Shown piece by piece: positions 34,427-47,690 of a DNA stretch of 64,000 nucleotides. Source of the DNA: Hedera helix (taxonomy: Eukaryota; Streptophyta; Magnoliopsida; Apiales; Araliaceae). Below the pieces are notes generated by a model. The model did not search any database. It was not told the DNA's origin and worked only from the letters and a program-made list of their open reading frames with translations. Numbering within the stretch: position 1 is the first letter of the stretch; each line of letters opens with the position of its first letter. The position numbers and the translations under genes are program-made. The stretch lies in contig OX359274.1 of the NCBI GenBank assembly GCA_947179155.2, positions 47,575,564 through 47,639,563 of the forward strand. Reading direction: 5' to 3'.

Positions 34427-35647
34427 ATGAAAAGGGAGATTGCAGAGTTTATCTCAAGGTGCCTAACTTGTCAACGTGTCAAGGCAGAGCATCAAGTACC
34501 TAAGGGTCCATTACAACCACTTGAGGTTCCCGAATGGAAGTGGGAACACATCAATATGGATTTCGTGACGGGTCTTCCCAAAGTTTCTCAAGGCTTAGAT
34601 GCAATTTGGGTCATCGTAGATAGATTGACCAAATCCGCTCATTTCTTGCCTATACGAGAAAACTTTTCACTTGAACGTCTTGCCGGTATGTACATAAATG
34701 AAATCGTGAGACTGCATGGCATGCCAGTTTCCATAGTTTCTGATCGAGATCCTAGATTCACTTCACGCTTTTGGATCAGTCTACAAAAAGCTATGGGCAC
34801 TGAGCTACGATTCAGTTCTGCATACCATCCTCAAACGGACGGACAATCGGAAAGGACGATCCAAACCCTCGAAGATCTTTTGAGACTTTGCGTACTAGAT
34901 TTCAAAGGAAGTTGGGATAAGTACTTGCCATTGGTGGAATTTTCTTACAACAACAGTTACCAAGCAAGTATAGGCATGGCTCCATTCGAGGCTTTATATG
35001 GACGCAAGTGTCGCTCTCCAGTATGCTGGAATGAGGTAGTAGAAGCAAAACTGTTGGGACCCGAGTTGGTACGCTTGACAACAGAAAATATCCAAATGAT
35101 CCGACAACGAATACAGACCGCACAAGAACGACAAAAGAGTTATGCTGATCTTCATCGGAGAGACGAAAGTTTCAACATCGGAGATCATGTATTCTTACGT
35201 GTTTCTCCATGGAAAGAAGTTACGAGATTCGGAAAGAGAGGAAAGCTTAACCCTCGATTTATTGGCCAATTTGAAATCCTCGATCGAATAGGAACCGTAG
35301 TCTACAGACTAGCTTTACCACCAAGTATGTCTCGCATCCATAACGTTTTTCACATATCTATGTTACGTAAATATGTGAAGGACCCAAACCACGTCATTGA
35401 GTTAGAAGCAGACGTTATAGCAGATGATTTAACATACGAGGAGGTACCTGTTAAGATCCTAGATAAGAAGGAGCAGATTCTACGCTCAAAGGTTATACCT
35501 CAAGTTAAGGTATTATGGAGGAACCAAGATATTGAGGAAATGACCTGGGAGCTAGAATCCGAGATGAAATCTAAATATCCTTACCTCTTCGAAATGCCAG
35601 GTACGTCAATTTCGGGGACGAAATTTCATAAGGAGGGGAGGTTGTAA
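34427..35647 (+). CDS. integrase core and chromodomain-like C-terminus
   Basis: Strand-transfer enzyme part of the Tekay-like element, 406 codons without a stop. It completes the zinc finger (CLTCQRVKAEH) and shows all three catalytic residues: Asp in INMDFVTGLP, Asp in IVSDRDPRFTSRFW and Glu in QSERTIQTLEDLLR. The GPY/F-like module contains LNPRFIGQFEILDRIGTVVY, and the C-terminal chromodomain-like segment reads ILDKKEQILRSKVIPQVKV and TWELESEMKSKYPYLF. As part of a polyprotein cut by stops upstream it is unlikely to be made from its own start; the ATG is internal. Confidence 0.9.
   Translation: MKREIAEFISRCLTCQRVKAEHQVPKGPLQPLEVPEWKWEHINMDFVTGLPKVSQGLDAIWVIVDRLTKSAHFLPIRENFSLERLAGMYINEIVRLHGMPVSIVSDRDPRFTSRFWISLQKAMGTELRFSSAYHPQTDGQSERTIQTLEDLLRLCVLDFKGSWDKYLPLVEFSYNNSYQASIGMAPFEALYGRKCRSPVCWNEVVEAKLLGPELVRLTTENIQMIRQRIQTAQERQKSYADLHRRDESFNIGDHVFLRVSPWKEVTRFGKRGKLNPRFIGQFEILDRIGTVVYRLALPPSMSRIHNVFHISMLRKYVKDPNHVIELEADVIADDLTYEEVPVKILDKKEQILRSKVIPQVKVLWRNQDIEEMTWELESEMKSKYPYLFEMPGTSISGTKFHKEGRL
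35630..35642 (+). promoter_or_regulatory. polypurine tract
   Basis: AAGGAGGGGAGGT lies immediately before the 3' LTR and would prime plus-strand DNA synthesis. It overlaps the end of the integrase frame. Confidence 0.9.
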
Positions 35648-38600
35648 GACCCCGAATTTTATGAAATATAAAATTTAATTTTTCTTCATATATATTTTTC
35701 ATGAAACAGTAAGTGGTTAAATTGACGAAATTGAAAGTTAAGGATGTTATATGCAAATTTTATTTTGACGGACAATATTCGTTTTGTCGGGGAATATTCG
35801 GGCCGTACGACGGCGCCGAAATAACAAATTATTTGTGGACCCCACAACGGAATATTTGTCGGATATAGAAAACGACAGAAGTAACCTTTTTAAATAAAAA
35901 TAGTCAACGGTGTTAACTGTTAAAATACCGGTGATAAAAGAATAGTAGCATACGGTAATTTATGGTATTTTCTGTAGCACACGGTACTCTACAGTAGCAC
36001 AGGGTATTGCACAGTGTCTCATATTATTGGTCTGATAATTGACACCGTAATTGTTACGCATCATTTCATCAATAATTGTCACTGCATAATATTTTATATT
36101 ATCAATTCAATTATTGTTGCTACACAGTATTTTGCATTATTGATTCAATAATTGTCATTACACTGTATTTCATATCATCGAGTCAATAATTGTTGGTGCA
36201 CTGTAGTTTAAAATTATTGAATCTAATAATTGTCACAGTAGCAAATACACTATAATTTATATTATTAAATTAATAAAAATATGTAACGTGTTTCTTACAT
36301 TATTGTGGTAACATTATTTTATATGTTGGACTCATAGGAAGAATAAATAAATAAAAAAAAAAATAATTAATTTTACTATTTGAAATAGTAACGTGAATAG
36401 TGACGTGAATAGTAACGTGAATAGTAAGAAACATGTGGGACCCATTGTGGGGCCCACATGAAATGTGAGAAATGTGAGAATTGCTGAAGAGTTGGCGGAG
36501 GCTGCTGCGCAGCCTCTGCTGAATTTTTTTTATTTCACCTACCGTGCATAGTAACTTATTTTCTCCTATAATTAGCTTGCTCAGCTGAATAGAAAAATCA
36601 CACCTAAAACATAAAATTTTTCTATAAGAATTTTATGAGTTTTCTCTGAGAATAGTAAGGTTATTTTGAGAGTTTGAAAGCCAAAAGGAGTGCAGAAATT
36701 TTTCAAGTAAGTGTTTTATTAAAGAGTAGTAATTTCATAAATTCCTATTTTTCACGGTATTCACAAATCTTCCTTTAGAAGACTCTTCTTTGAGAAGATT
36801 CATTTTTAAAAGCTTTCTTTGGAAGATTTATTTTGGAATATTATTTTAAAAACTATTTTAAAGTTGTTATATTATACTACAAAAATTATGTTAAATATAT
36901 ATAATTTTGATAGTTCATAATATACGAGTTATCATACACTTTGAAATTTATATGTGGTAATTACTAATTATATTAAAAATATATAGGTTGATCAACCTCA
37001 TTTAAATCAATATCCAGTCACGTGTTAAGGTAAGGGGTATCACTCTTTTCATCATCATAAATGGATATTATTTTCTTTCTTACTTGAAGGGATTATCATT
37101 CTTTGATTCTCGAAGATAATATCGTTTCTTTCTTGTGCCATTTATTTCCATGTATTAAATTGTGGGAATAACCTTACGGCGCGGTTTACCGCCTGTTGGT
37201 GAATAACCTTTTGTATTCATTCCTTATTAATCTTTGAGAATAACCTTACGGTGCGGATTATCGCCTGTTTGGTGAATAACTCTTCGTATTCAAATTGATG
37301 GGAATAACCTTACGGCGCGGATTATCGCCTGTTTGGTGAATAACTATTCGTATTCAAATTGATGGGAATAACCTTACAGTGCGGATTATCGCCTGTTGGT
37401 GAATAACCCTTTTTATTTGTCTCGTGTGGAAATAATTTGTCTACACGAATTATCACATGACACTTTTATTCCATATTTGTAAGTGATATCATTTTCCTTT
37501 ATACTCATAAGGGATACCATCTTTTTCATCTTCCATTATTCAAACTTACTATGGTAAGGGATATTAATTTCCTTCACCGTTTGTTAATCAAACCTGCTAC
37601 GGTAAGGGATATTATTTTCTTTCATACTCCTAAATCGAAACTTATTATGGAACTATTGCTTCTATAATTCCTGAAAATATTATATGTTCCATAATAGTTG
37701 AACTTCATTATTTCAACTGAACCTTCCTATTTACGTGAACCTTTCTATTGAACTGTAACCGTTATTCTGAACTGTAGATCTTGAATATCATTTTTAAATT
37801 TCACTCCACATCATGTTGGCAATTTGGACATTATTTGAATCTGCACAAAGTAAACTTCTGATACTTATTGTTTATCCTGTTCTTCTGTTCATCATTTGTA
37901 TCACTGTTATTTGTATTAATCATCAAGAATCAAGCTGTTGTGAATATCTGTGGCCGGGGGCACAGATGTGATATAATTGTTGAACAGATGATAGGTTAAA
38001 GGCGATATACTAGGTTAAAGGCGATACATCTGTTCGGTGTCTTTTATGGCACGTGGTGAATGTTCTCTTTGGCCCGTAGTGCAAAGATGAACTGTTGGTT
38101 GGTATGATTATGACCAAAGGCTGAATCTGGTATAATCATGACCGTTGGTGCTTTATTGAATATCTTTGGCCCGTAGTGCAAAGATGAACTGTTGATTGGT
38201 ATGATTATGACCAAAGGCTGAATCTGGTATAATCATGACCGTTGGTGTTATATTAAATGTCTTTGGCCCGTAGTGCAAATATGAACTGTTGATCTGCATG
38301 ATTATGATCAGGAACTGTGAATTTTTATTATCATGACTAATGGTATTTCAGATGATAAAATTTGATGATATTTTTACAAAAAAAGAGAAGCGAATGGACA
38401 TTATAGTCTACATTATTCTTCTAATAGATTGCTCATTCAGCTGCTATTATTGATTTGAACGTTGTTTAAGAATTTAACTACAGTTTTTGATATAAACCTT
38501 GTAGTCTATTGTATTCTATCAAGAACTCAACTGTTGAAGGCTAATGATAATTTATTCGTCATTATCTTAGTCATGATATTTCTTACTGGGCTATTTGAGC

Positions 38601-38852
38601 TCACCCTTTCTTTTGTTCCATTACAGGAGATGAAAACGTAACTGGGTCTAGCCGGGGGATGGAGTGAGAGTCCGAAGAATAGTTATCCTAGTCTTCACGT
38701 GTTGTAAAATAGTGTGGCAATAATAGTGAAGACTTAGTTGTGTATTATTATACACTGTATTGTTGTACGTTGTGCTTTGTTGTAATAATTTTGTTGTAGT
38801 CTTTTGACGACTCAAGTTTGGGCTGTGTGGGCCTAGATTTGGGGGCGTCACA
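35643..38852 (+). repeat. 3' LTR of the Tekay-like element
   Basis: 3210 bp, near identical to the 5' LTR and keeping the 27 bases missing there (about 36150-36176). It carries the same internal repeats (37165-37415 and 38066-38280). TATAT follows as the target duplication. Confidence 0.95.
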
Positions 38853-41587
38853 TATATAGGGTATTTATCCATGAAAATCAATTGTCGAGATACTATTGCA
38901 GCAACCAACGATACTTTTAATTAATGTTAAGTTATACAACTTTATAATTTTTATTACACATGATACTTGCAATTGTGTATAACACCATTTATCTTAAAAA
39001 TATTTTCATAATGACATTAACTCAATTTGATATCAATTCTAATGATATTAATTGCATTGTCATAATGTACTAGATTTTTTTTATTTTTTTTTGCAAACCA
39101 CGAAGGTAAAATTTTATTACAAATTTTTTTCTCACATCTACAAAGTTTAGATTGAGATTGTCTTCTTACATTCTGATTATTGCTAATACATAGCCACAAC
39201 TATTCAACTTGAGAACAATACTATATATATTATATATATAAAGTCCATGGCTGCTCAGTACACCAATATTCATCTTGTGATTGATTCTCCATAAAACCTG
39301 TTGCAGAAATCCATTTGAAATAAAGATTTTAGTTGGGTTGTAACTTTCCAACACTGATAATCATTGTTAAAAACAACTCTTTCTCGTTAACCAAATCTAC
39401 CACAACGTTGCCACCAAATCCGTATTTTTTTTCTTTCAAAATCCCATTGGTATAGAACATCTTTTACAGTTAACTCCATTGTTATATCTGCCCTTATTCA
39501 GACTCTGGCTAGTTAGAAAGGAGCCAGAAGAAAGCCAAAGAAGAAGAAAAAGTTACCTTCTCTTAATATTGAATTAAAAACTAAGAATGCAGTAAATATA
39601 ATCTCGATTTAATTTCTAATTTATATAATACTTTTTACCCTATACTACAATTCTTTCTCTCGCATTTCATGTTTCCTTCCAAGACCGATCATATCAATGT
39701 GTGTTTGAATACATAATAAATCACTTAACTTATTACCAACATATTATGCGGAGGAGGAGAGCCACCCTAAATTTATTAAATAAAAGAAATAAATTTAGAT
39801 TGTTTGCTAATTAGTAATTAGGGATAAAAGTCACAATATCAACACAAACAGCTAGCTTACCCTCCGGCTTAAAAACACGTATAATAAGGCGATGACAACA
39901 TAAATAAAACTAGAAAAATTAGGCTTATGTGAGAACTAAAGATTGTTTAAAGTGCATATACATGCAGTACTATAAATAAAAATATATATCACATGATGAG
40001 TGATCACTCAAAGGATTCTTATTGTTGGGGGTACATATATATATACATATATATATATATGGTTGGTTTCTTGCTTGAGCTGCCGGAAGTTGCGTTAAAA
40101 AAATCAAACCCTAAGGGTTTATAATTAAAAACAGAAAGAGCAACATCGTGATTCCATAAAATCAAAAGTCAATCAACAATTAATAAATATTTAATAAATA
40201 AATAAATTTCAGAGGAGACTAACCGTGATTATATATAATGAGTGAAAGTGACTCTAACAAGATGGATTCAATGCATGTTTGATTAAATCATTAGTTTTGT
40301 ATATTTAATATATTTTTAAAGAAAAAGAGGTTAAAGAACTATGAAAGCTCCAAAAGTAAAAAGGAGAATGATACCATCCTGTTTCCTTAACATAGAAAAG
40401 AAAAATTCATGTGGTTGTATAATGCTTTGCTGTTTCGTGTTTGTATCTCTTTTCACGTCCGTAGGTTAACTTTCTGCATGTTAGTCTATAAATGATTTTG
40501 CTAATTTACATGAAATTAAAGAAAAATATGGCAAAATATGTTTTTGGCTTTTTATTTTTGAATAATGTGTTCTAAATTAATACTTTTTGGCACCCCCAAA
40601 CAGGTAACTAATGTAGTGATAGAGCCAGTTGAATTTTTTCTTAAATTAATCACATAAATTTATATAAACATAATATAATTAAGTATAGTTACTTAATATA
40701 TAGTATAAAGAAAAATACTTCCTCCCCAAAAAAAGTTTCATTTACAAAAATAAAAATTAAATTTGCTTCACAACAAGTGTAAAGAGAATATATATGGGAG
40801 TTGATCTACAAGACTTAGAGACACTTTTTTAATTAATACATCTCTCACCATCCAAACCAAGATCCAACGCTCATGATTATGTTAAAAACATACCTCTCGC
40901 TACTTGCAGTAGAGGAAGGCAAATAATTAGGAGCAAAAAGAGTAATGTTCTAAATGCACACATTTTAGTTCGATTTCAAATAGAATACTTTAAGAAAGTA
41001 TGTCTTGTAATGACTAATCAGAGTCCATTCTTTGATCTCGTTGCCAATTAATTTTAAGCTAGAGAAATTGATATTTTTATATATTAAACTTAAGTCCATT
41101 TTATAAATCTAACAATAAAATTTATCTTTTAATTGATAATAGTATACAATATGACACTTAATTAAAAAAAATATATTATTTTATTTTTAATACTATACTA
41201 CATTAGCTTCTGAGATATGAAAAGTGGCAAATGACAGTATGACACTTTAGATCCCTATATTGACATTATTGTTTTCGATGTTTAAATGAATTATATTAAT
41301 TTAACTTTAAATTTACAAATATTTTGAATTACGTTTAGAAAAACAATATTTCTAAATAATATTGATATTATATTTTAAAATTAAGAGAGTATTATTTACT
41401 TGTCCCTTGCCAAATAAATTCTATCCATTTTATTTTTAAGATTTTTAAAACATTTGTCATTTTTCTAAATACATTACAATTTGAATTAACTAATTATTTT
41501 ATAATTCAAACTTATTAAGGAAAAATATTGTAGCCCCCCTTATTTGGTTTGGAAGAGAGTATGACTATAAGGTGGCGTTTGGTTCAC

Positions 41588-41640
41588 GTTAAATCAATAT
41601 AATAGTTATGTAATGTAATAGGTTATTATATTGATTTAAC
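41588..41640. repeat. perfect 17-bp-arm hairpin in a MITE-like context
   Basis: GTTAAATCAATATAATA and its exact complement enclose 19 bases. Both arms are followed or preceded by TTTGGTTCAC (41578 and 41652). The sequence to about 42000 is TTACG-rich and may be one MITE, but no outer termini were found. Confidence 0.6.
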
Positions 41641-44002
41641 ATATTTTTTCTTTGGTTCACCTATAACATACATTAGCTCATTATAACAGGCGTAATACGA
41701 TTACGTCAATTTGAATATTTTTTATTACGTCCACCAATGGATGTATTAACTTATTACGTCTGTAATGCAATAAGTCATAAAAAATAAAATAGTAATAATT
41801 ACAATTGATTTAATATTTTGACTTATAATTTATTTTATTCATTACGATTATATAATTTAATGAATCAAATATAATTTTAAACATAATTAATAATATAATA
41901 GTTACTATATAAATATCAAAAATCAACCAAATAAATACATCGTAATTACTTATTACCATCACATTACAACTTTATTTTATTACGGCAGGCTAGCTCTTAC
42001 ATTATATCACCACCTAGAACTACGCTTAGTCAAAAGAGTAGGCAATCTCAAAAAATTGAAGGAAACTGCCATTACTTACTTGGTTTGAAATGAGGGTCCT
42101 ATATTTCATTATATAACTATTGTTACACGTATGCCCAACACAATTAAACATAATTATTTTGGTGATCTCTTTTTTTTATTAGTAACATTTTTTTACAACA
42201 CTTGCTATTGATATTAGAAAATTAATAACTAAAGTAAAAAGTATGTTTAAGTGTGTCCTAGATGTTTCCCATAATATGCTTAAAAGAGAGTAAAAAAAAT
42301 TATTAGTGACAACTGACAAACTGAGGCATGAAAGTAAAATTTTCTACTAAAAATTTATCTCTTTTTTCTTTATATATATATATATTTACCATTCTGTTAC
42401 AAATTAACCAAATTGAAAATTAAATTAAGCTGCAAATTAAAGATACTCCCATAATTAGAAGTACTAAGAAAAATATACCTAAGTGATTGTACGTACGTTG
42501 CTTAATTATTCTTTTAAATAATAAAGTTAGAATATGAAAACTTAAATATAACTTTTTAAACGTTATAATCTAAAACAAATAATTATTACGAAAAAAATAC
42601 TTGCATTACCAAGCGCAACCTCAACAACAGGACTATTATTTTTTTAATTGTTTTTTTTATTACAATTCTTTTCCAAGTACGGAATGTAATATCCAAAAAA
42701 AAAATTATAATATTTAAAATATTTTAAAACATTATAATTGAGCATTATATTATATTATGTTTGAGTCAAATTTTTGTGGGCTAATAATAAGTAATGGATA
42801 ATATTTAACTTATTAACAATAGTTCTTAAAACGAATTGAGTCCAATTTATATTTTGCCTAATTAAATCTTATTAAAATTAAGAGAGTTAATAAGATAAAT
42901 TAATAAATAATTAAATAATCAAAATCTAACTATTCGTCTCAGACGAATTGTGGAAATAGAACGGAAAAGAAAGGAAGCGCGGCAGTGAGAAAACAGAAGA
43001 AAAGAAACGGGGGAAAAGAGTTCTTTGAATTAAGGTAAATCATTATTTTCTTGATAAATAAATATCCTTATATATACCTGTCAATGATTTTATTGGGAGA
43101 TTTGGTTGCCATCAAAAAGTTGTTTTCCGGCGAGATTTATAAAAGTATTTTATGAAATTAATTATTAATTATTCATATCCGTGTAATGATTAGTAGTTCT
43201 TATGTACCTAGATGTCATCAAATTGGAAGGATCATGCGGAGAGATTTAAGTGACTCCTGATAAAATTTATTTATTTTCATTCGTTCAATTAATATTTTTC
43301 TCCTAATAAATTATTAATGAGTTGATGGCCCTAACTACTCCATATATTGTCAACACTCGACTGTTCTCAAGTAAGATACAGTCAAGTTTGATAACACTGA
43401 TAATCTATATATTTAAGCAGCACGCGATGGCTCAAAAACAAAGTTGACCGCCATTAATTACATTTTAATCTAGCTAGATCCAAATGAAAGAGGCGTGCTA
43501 TAAGTTGGAAGAGCAAAACAGCAACAACTGTAAGAAAATGAGATTTAAAAATTCATCACATATAACTAAAAAACTAAAAATTAAAATAAAATCTAGGAAG
43601 TGATATTTTCATGTCATTCTTCTCACATGAATGTACACTCAACCTCGTGAGCGAATAGCCTTTTAGAACTATAGGGGTATACTCCATCTTAAAATAAAAA
43701 TCCTCCAAAATTTGTTTTAGTACCCGCGTTGTTCTGAATTATAGATTAATATTGACTTTGTACAAGTCAATTTAAGATATTTTTAAATTTAAAATTGATG
43801 TAATTCATTTAAGTTTTAAAAATAATAAATCTAATAATTAATAGTACTTTAATTTTTAGATAATATTTTATGATATTTATAATTATGTTGACATAAACTA
43901 AATGAATTTATGTTAATTTTAAATTTAAAAATATTTAAAATTGATTTTTAAAAAAAATAATGTCAATCTTATATTGTAATTTAGAACGAGATAGTATTAT
44001 AC

Positions 44003-44404
44003 CAAGAGGTTGTTCGGAAACTACTTATAAGTAGTTAAGTTAAAAAAAGTGTTTGGGATCAAATTTTTTTTTGGCTTATAAGTTATAAAAAAAAAGTCAA
44101 AAAAAATAAGTAACTAATTGTTACTTAAAAAAAAAGACTTATAAGTCATTTTTTTAAAGTTGGTCAACCCAAATGAAATGAAAAAAATGTCTTCTTTTAT
44201 TTTTCTAATATTCTTCTTACTAAAGGGCATTTTAATATTTTTTATATTTTACTTAACTTATAAGTCATTATTAACCGAACACATCCACAACTATTACTTT
44301 TAATTCCCGACTTATAAGTAAAAGTAATGCCGAATATTTTTACTTATAAATCTATTAAAATTTTAATTTTAAATAAAAAAAAAAATTATTCCCAAACGAC
44401 CCCA
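44003..44404. mobile_element. MITE-like element with CTTATAAGT motifs
   Basis: Ends are imperfect inverted repeats: GAGGTTGTTCGGAAACTA at the left, and GGGGTCGTTTGGGAATAA read on the other strand at the right. The inside repeats ACTTATAAGT several times. The GGGG-CGTTTGG terminus is common in plant hAT-derived MITEs. I could not find a convincing target duplication. Confidence 0.55.
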
Positions 44405-45142
44405 AGTTATTAAAGCTTGAGATTTCACTATTCAAATTTTACTGAGAGTAATGTGCTAACACCAAAGTACTGACACAAGCCCACTTGGGTAATAAAATGG
44501 CCACTTGTCAAAAGAGAGATGATATATATATATATAGTAGTTTCTTAGACTTAAGTGCCATGCAGCAGTACACTAGCAGAGTAAGTAACAAAAATGTATA
44601 AAAACAAGAACTCCTATATAAACACAAATGCCCTAGCTAGCTAGCTCTCGAATTTTGAGTGTTTGTTTCACAATAGAAAAACACATTTTGATCATATATG
44701 AGGCTACGTACGGCTGGACTGAAATACTTTGTTAGTACATGATAGGCCCTATTATATGTGTGTGTGTAAATATAGTACAAAAGAGCAAGGGAAAAACTAG
44801 CTAGAGAAAAAGAGAGAACTCAGACATATTGACACCCAAACTAATTTAAAGCTAGCTGAGGACAGGAGATAAAGGGTATTCTATGTGTAGTGTACAAATG
44901 GGACCATGCAACTTTCATAATTAGGGCTTTTTATGGGCACTATGTCGTGAACAGGTTTGTGGAGTGCAATCCAAGCAAAATACCAAAAAGAGGAAGGTAT
45001 ATATACTAATACTTCATTGCACATTATTAATTAGGTCACACCTTTAAGAAGATAATTTGTTTTTTTTCCTGTTGTTTAATCGGAGATTGATCATCTAATC
45101 AAGATTTTAGAGGCCTAGTTAACCGATCGAGACAGTAATAAT

Positions 45143-45145
<3 letters not shown>

Positions 45146-45186
<41 letters not shown>
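45146..45186. repeat. (AAAG)n microsatellite
   Basis: About ten AAAG units. Confidence 0.95.
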
Positions 45187-45583
45187 GTTAAAAATGATTT
45201 GGTCGTGGACTAGCTAGCTAGAGGTATATATGATTATGAAATTAAAGACCATGCAACAGTTATGTCATGACTAAGAAACTGTGTAAACCTAAAAAGCTAG
45301 CATTCTACAACTCTTTATGTTTGGATTGATATAAATGTTGCAACCCTACCATTTTATGCATCATTCTTGTCTCAACAAGACCTTGTAGTAATAATTATTT
45401 TCTTCACTAACTTAAAAGGCTGCATACATATTCTTCTGGGACCATATACAAAAAGATGGAGAGAAGATCAATACGTGAGCCTCTATGAGGAATATTATAA
45501 AAGCAGAAAAAATAATTCATTGCAAATGCGCAATCTTCGTGAGTAGGACAAATATTTTACACTAGAACAACTATGAGTATCGT

Positions 45584-46316
45584 TAGGGCTGAACAACGGT
45601 CAGTTAATTTTATCAGTTTTGTATTTAAAAAAATAACCAAACAATTTAAGAAGATTATAAAAAGTTAAAGCCCAAAATCGTCCAAACATTTATTTCGTAG
45701 TCGATTATTGGCCTATTCGGTTATTGGTTAAATCGGTCGATTTAGATAGTTTGAACCAAGAACAAATGAACAATTAATTATAAAATTAAATCATAAATCA
45801 TCAAACAACCAAACACAATATGCTATACTAGATAGTTTTACTCCTCAAATTTTGACAAATGCTTATGGACATTAAAAATAAGATTTTAAACTTCTTCTCA
45901 AAATAACTTAATACCAAAATATTAATAAAGAACTCAAAAAGAGATTAAGCATATATGAATAATAAACATCCATTATATCTAAAATTAGTAAATAAAATAC
46001 TATATCATATACTAATTTTTTTTAGTATTATTGTATATAAGTAAAAGTATATTCTATATATAATTATATTTATAAAATATATTTATAACTTTATATATTC
46101 GGCAAGTTCGGTCGACTTCAATTTTTTCATGGGTGTAAACCAAAATTGGCCAATTAGACTCCTGTTTTTTTGTTTTGTAACTGTCAACTTGTTGGTGTTT
46201 TTTCGTTTTGTAACCGTCAACTTGTTGGTTTTTTAGTTTTTAATTTAATTTGTTGTCGGTTTAATTCAATTCGGACGATATTTCAGTTTTAATTAATTAC
46301 TTGTTCATCACCCCTA
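45584..46316. mobile_element. non-autonomous hAT-type element, 733 bp
   Basis: Left end TAGGGCTGAACAACGG, right end on the opposite strand TAGGGGTGATGAACAAG, a typical hAT terminal pattern. The flanking 8-mers AGTATCGT and GGCATTAT match at 4 of 8, and all four differences are transitions, compatible with an old duplication. No coding capacity. Contains two copies of TTTTGTAACYGTCAACTTG (about 46176 and 46209). Confidence 0.65.
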
Positions 46317-46667
46317 GGCATTATTCTACATGTACATTCACGCATATGCTATAGAAAGTTTTGTACGATATGATATTATTAAATAACTCAAATACTCCAT
46401 ATCACATCTTGTTTATGTCCCTCCAGTATAAAATAAGTGTCCCATGCACTTTGATTTTACTTCAAAAAATCTATTTCTCAAAATTTTAAAAATTTATGTG
46501 AATTTATTTGAGTTTTTAAAAAAAAAAAGATAGACAGTAACCAATTATGTGGTATAGATAATTTACAAGATTTGTGATTGTATTAATAATATCTAATAAA
46601 TTCATTTTAACTCTGATGCAAATTTATCATACACTACTACAAAATAGTAAATAGATAACAATTAAAA

Positions 46668-46975
46668 AACGTTGTAATTTTCTCCCAGAAACGTCGAGGT
46701 TAAGGGTGTCATCTATTTGGCCTATTTTTTACAACGTTTTTAAAACGTTGTAGTTGGCCAATAATACAACGTTTTTTACTAAAAAAACGTTGTACATTGT
46801 CTCAGAATAAATACTAAGATGCTTGAAAACGTTGTAGATGGTATCATTCCACAACATTTTCTGGTATAAAACGTTATAGTTTAATACATCACACAACCTT
46901 TAGACTAATTTATACAACGTTTATAAGATGTCATCTATTGTAGTACGTTTAGACAACGTTGTACCTGCAATGTTG
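46668..46975. repeat. left subterminal ACGTTGTA array of the CACTA element
   Basis: Around ten ACGTTGTA/TACAACGT motifs in both orientations within 300 bp of the terminus. Presumed binding sites for a CACTA accessory protein supplied in trans. Confidence 0.75.
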
Positions 46976-47499
46976 TACTTGTAGAACTGCTAATATTAAT
47001 GCAATGACATATAGGTAAAAATACTCTAAATTCTCATTTAAAACTAAAATGTATTAACCATTCTCAATTTCAAAATACATCTAATAATAGTATAAGTTTA
47101 CAATTTCAAATTATTACATCCACAAAATATACAACTATCCACAAAAAATATATAAAGCAGCAGCAGGGCAAAGGATAAAACATCCTATAAACTAATTATA
47201 TCATTTTGTAGCTACTACACATCCTGTAGCTAGATTTCAAGTACTAGCGAAATTCTCAAGGCTGCTAAAGTCTCCAAGGCTGCTACATTTCCTTCGAATG
47301 GTTTCCTCCTGCAAGAGATGGTCTGCCATCAGTCTTCTTATTATGTTTGAAACAAAATGTAGTCTATATATACATGAAAAAATCTTTAATAAGGATTCAA
47401 ATAATCCTACAAATAAATATCTTCTTTCACTTGTTCTTCCTCCTTTCAGAAATCCCCACTCCTCGGTTTTAAGTTTCCATTTTGATCCTTAAACAACAA

Positions 47500-47690
47500 C
47501 CAGGAAAGACCAAAAGAAAGCACCAAATAAAAGGAACGAAACCAAATAGGCAATACTCCCCAATTCAGGTATGAGAGAACTTGCCTCGCAATGCAATGAG
47601 ACTGATACATAGGAAAAGACATAGTCACCTCTAACTTCCATTTCTGCATGCTTTCTGGTCAGAACAACCCACTGCAAGAAGATAATGCAA
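47500..47690 (-). pseudogene. captured fragment, DUF266-type glycosyltransferase
   Basis: After an acceptor-like CTTCTTGCAG the minus strand reads QWVVLTRKHAEMEV, the family's VLTRKHAE core. The next part is in a shifted frame (FPMYQSHCIARQ, where the family has FPMFQQHCKRK-like sequence). It belongs to the plant core-2/I-branching beta-glucosyltransferase-like (DUF266) family by this short match. Less than 60 codons are present, and stops and shifts prevent function. Confidence 0.5.

Larger units (their letters stand above)
28897..38852 (+). mobile_element. complete, young Ty3 element (Tekay/Del-like), non-autonomous
   Basis: Full-length insertion of 9956 bp: two LTRs starting TGTAAGACCCC and ending GGCGTCACA, flanked by the 5-bp duplication TATAT (28892-28896 and 38853-38857). 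A primer binding site follows the 5' LTR and a polypurine tract precedes the 3' LTR. The LTRs differ by about a dozen substitutions plus one 27-bp indel by eye, so the insertion is recent. Internally it has an unrecognised gag-position ORF, protease, RNase H, integrase and a chromodomain-like end, but the RT catalytic core is missing. It must have moved with enzymes supplied by a relative. Confidence 0.95.
38858..45583. other. gene-free intergenic DNA
   Basis: No gene seen in about 6.7 kb. AT-rich, with (TA)n runs (39221-39240, 40029-40060, 42369-42385, 44520-44536) and the small elements listed separately. A TATA-like CTATATAAAC at 44615-44624 is followed by no coding frame. Confidence 0.6.

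Noticed and set aside
44600..44760. Promoter with TATA box of a nearby gene or miRNA precursor
   Set aside because: CTATATAAAC and CTAGCTAGCTAG look promoter-like, but no coding frame, known microRNA or strong hairpin follows.
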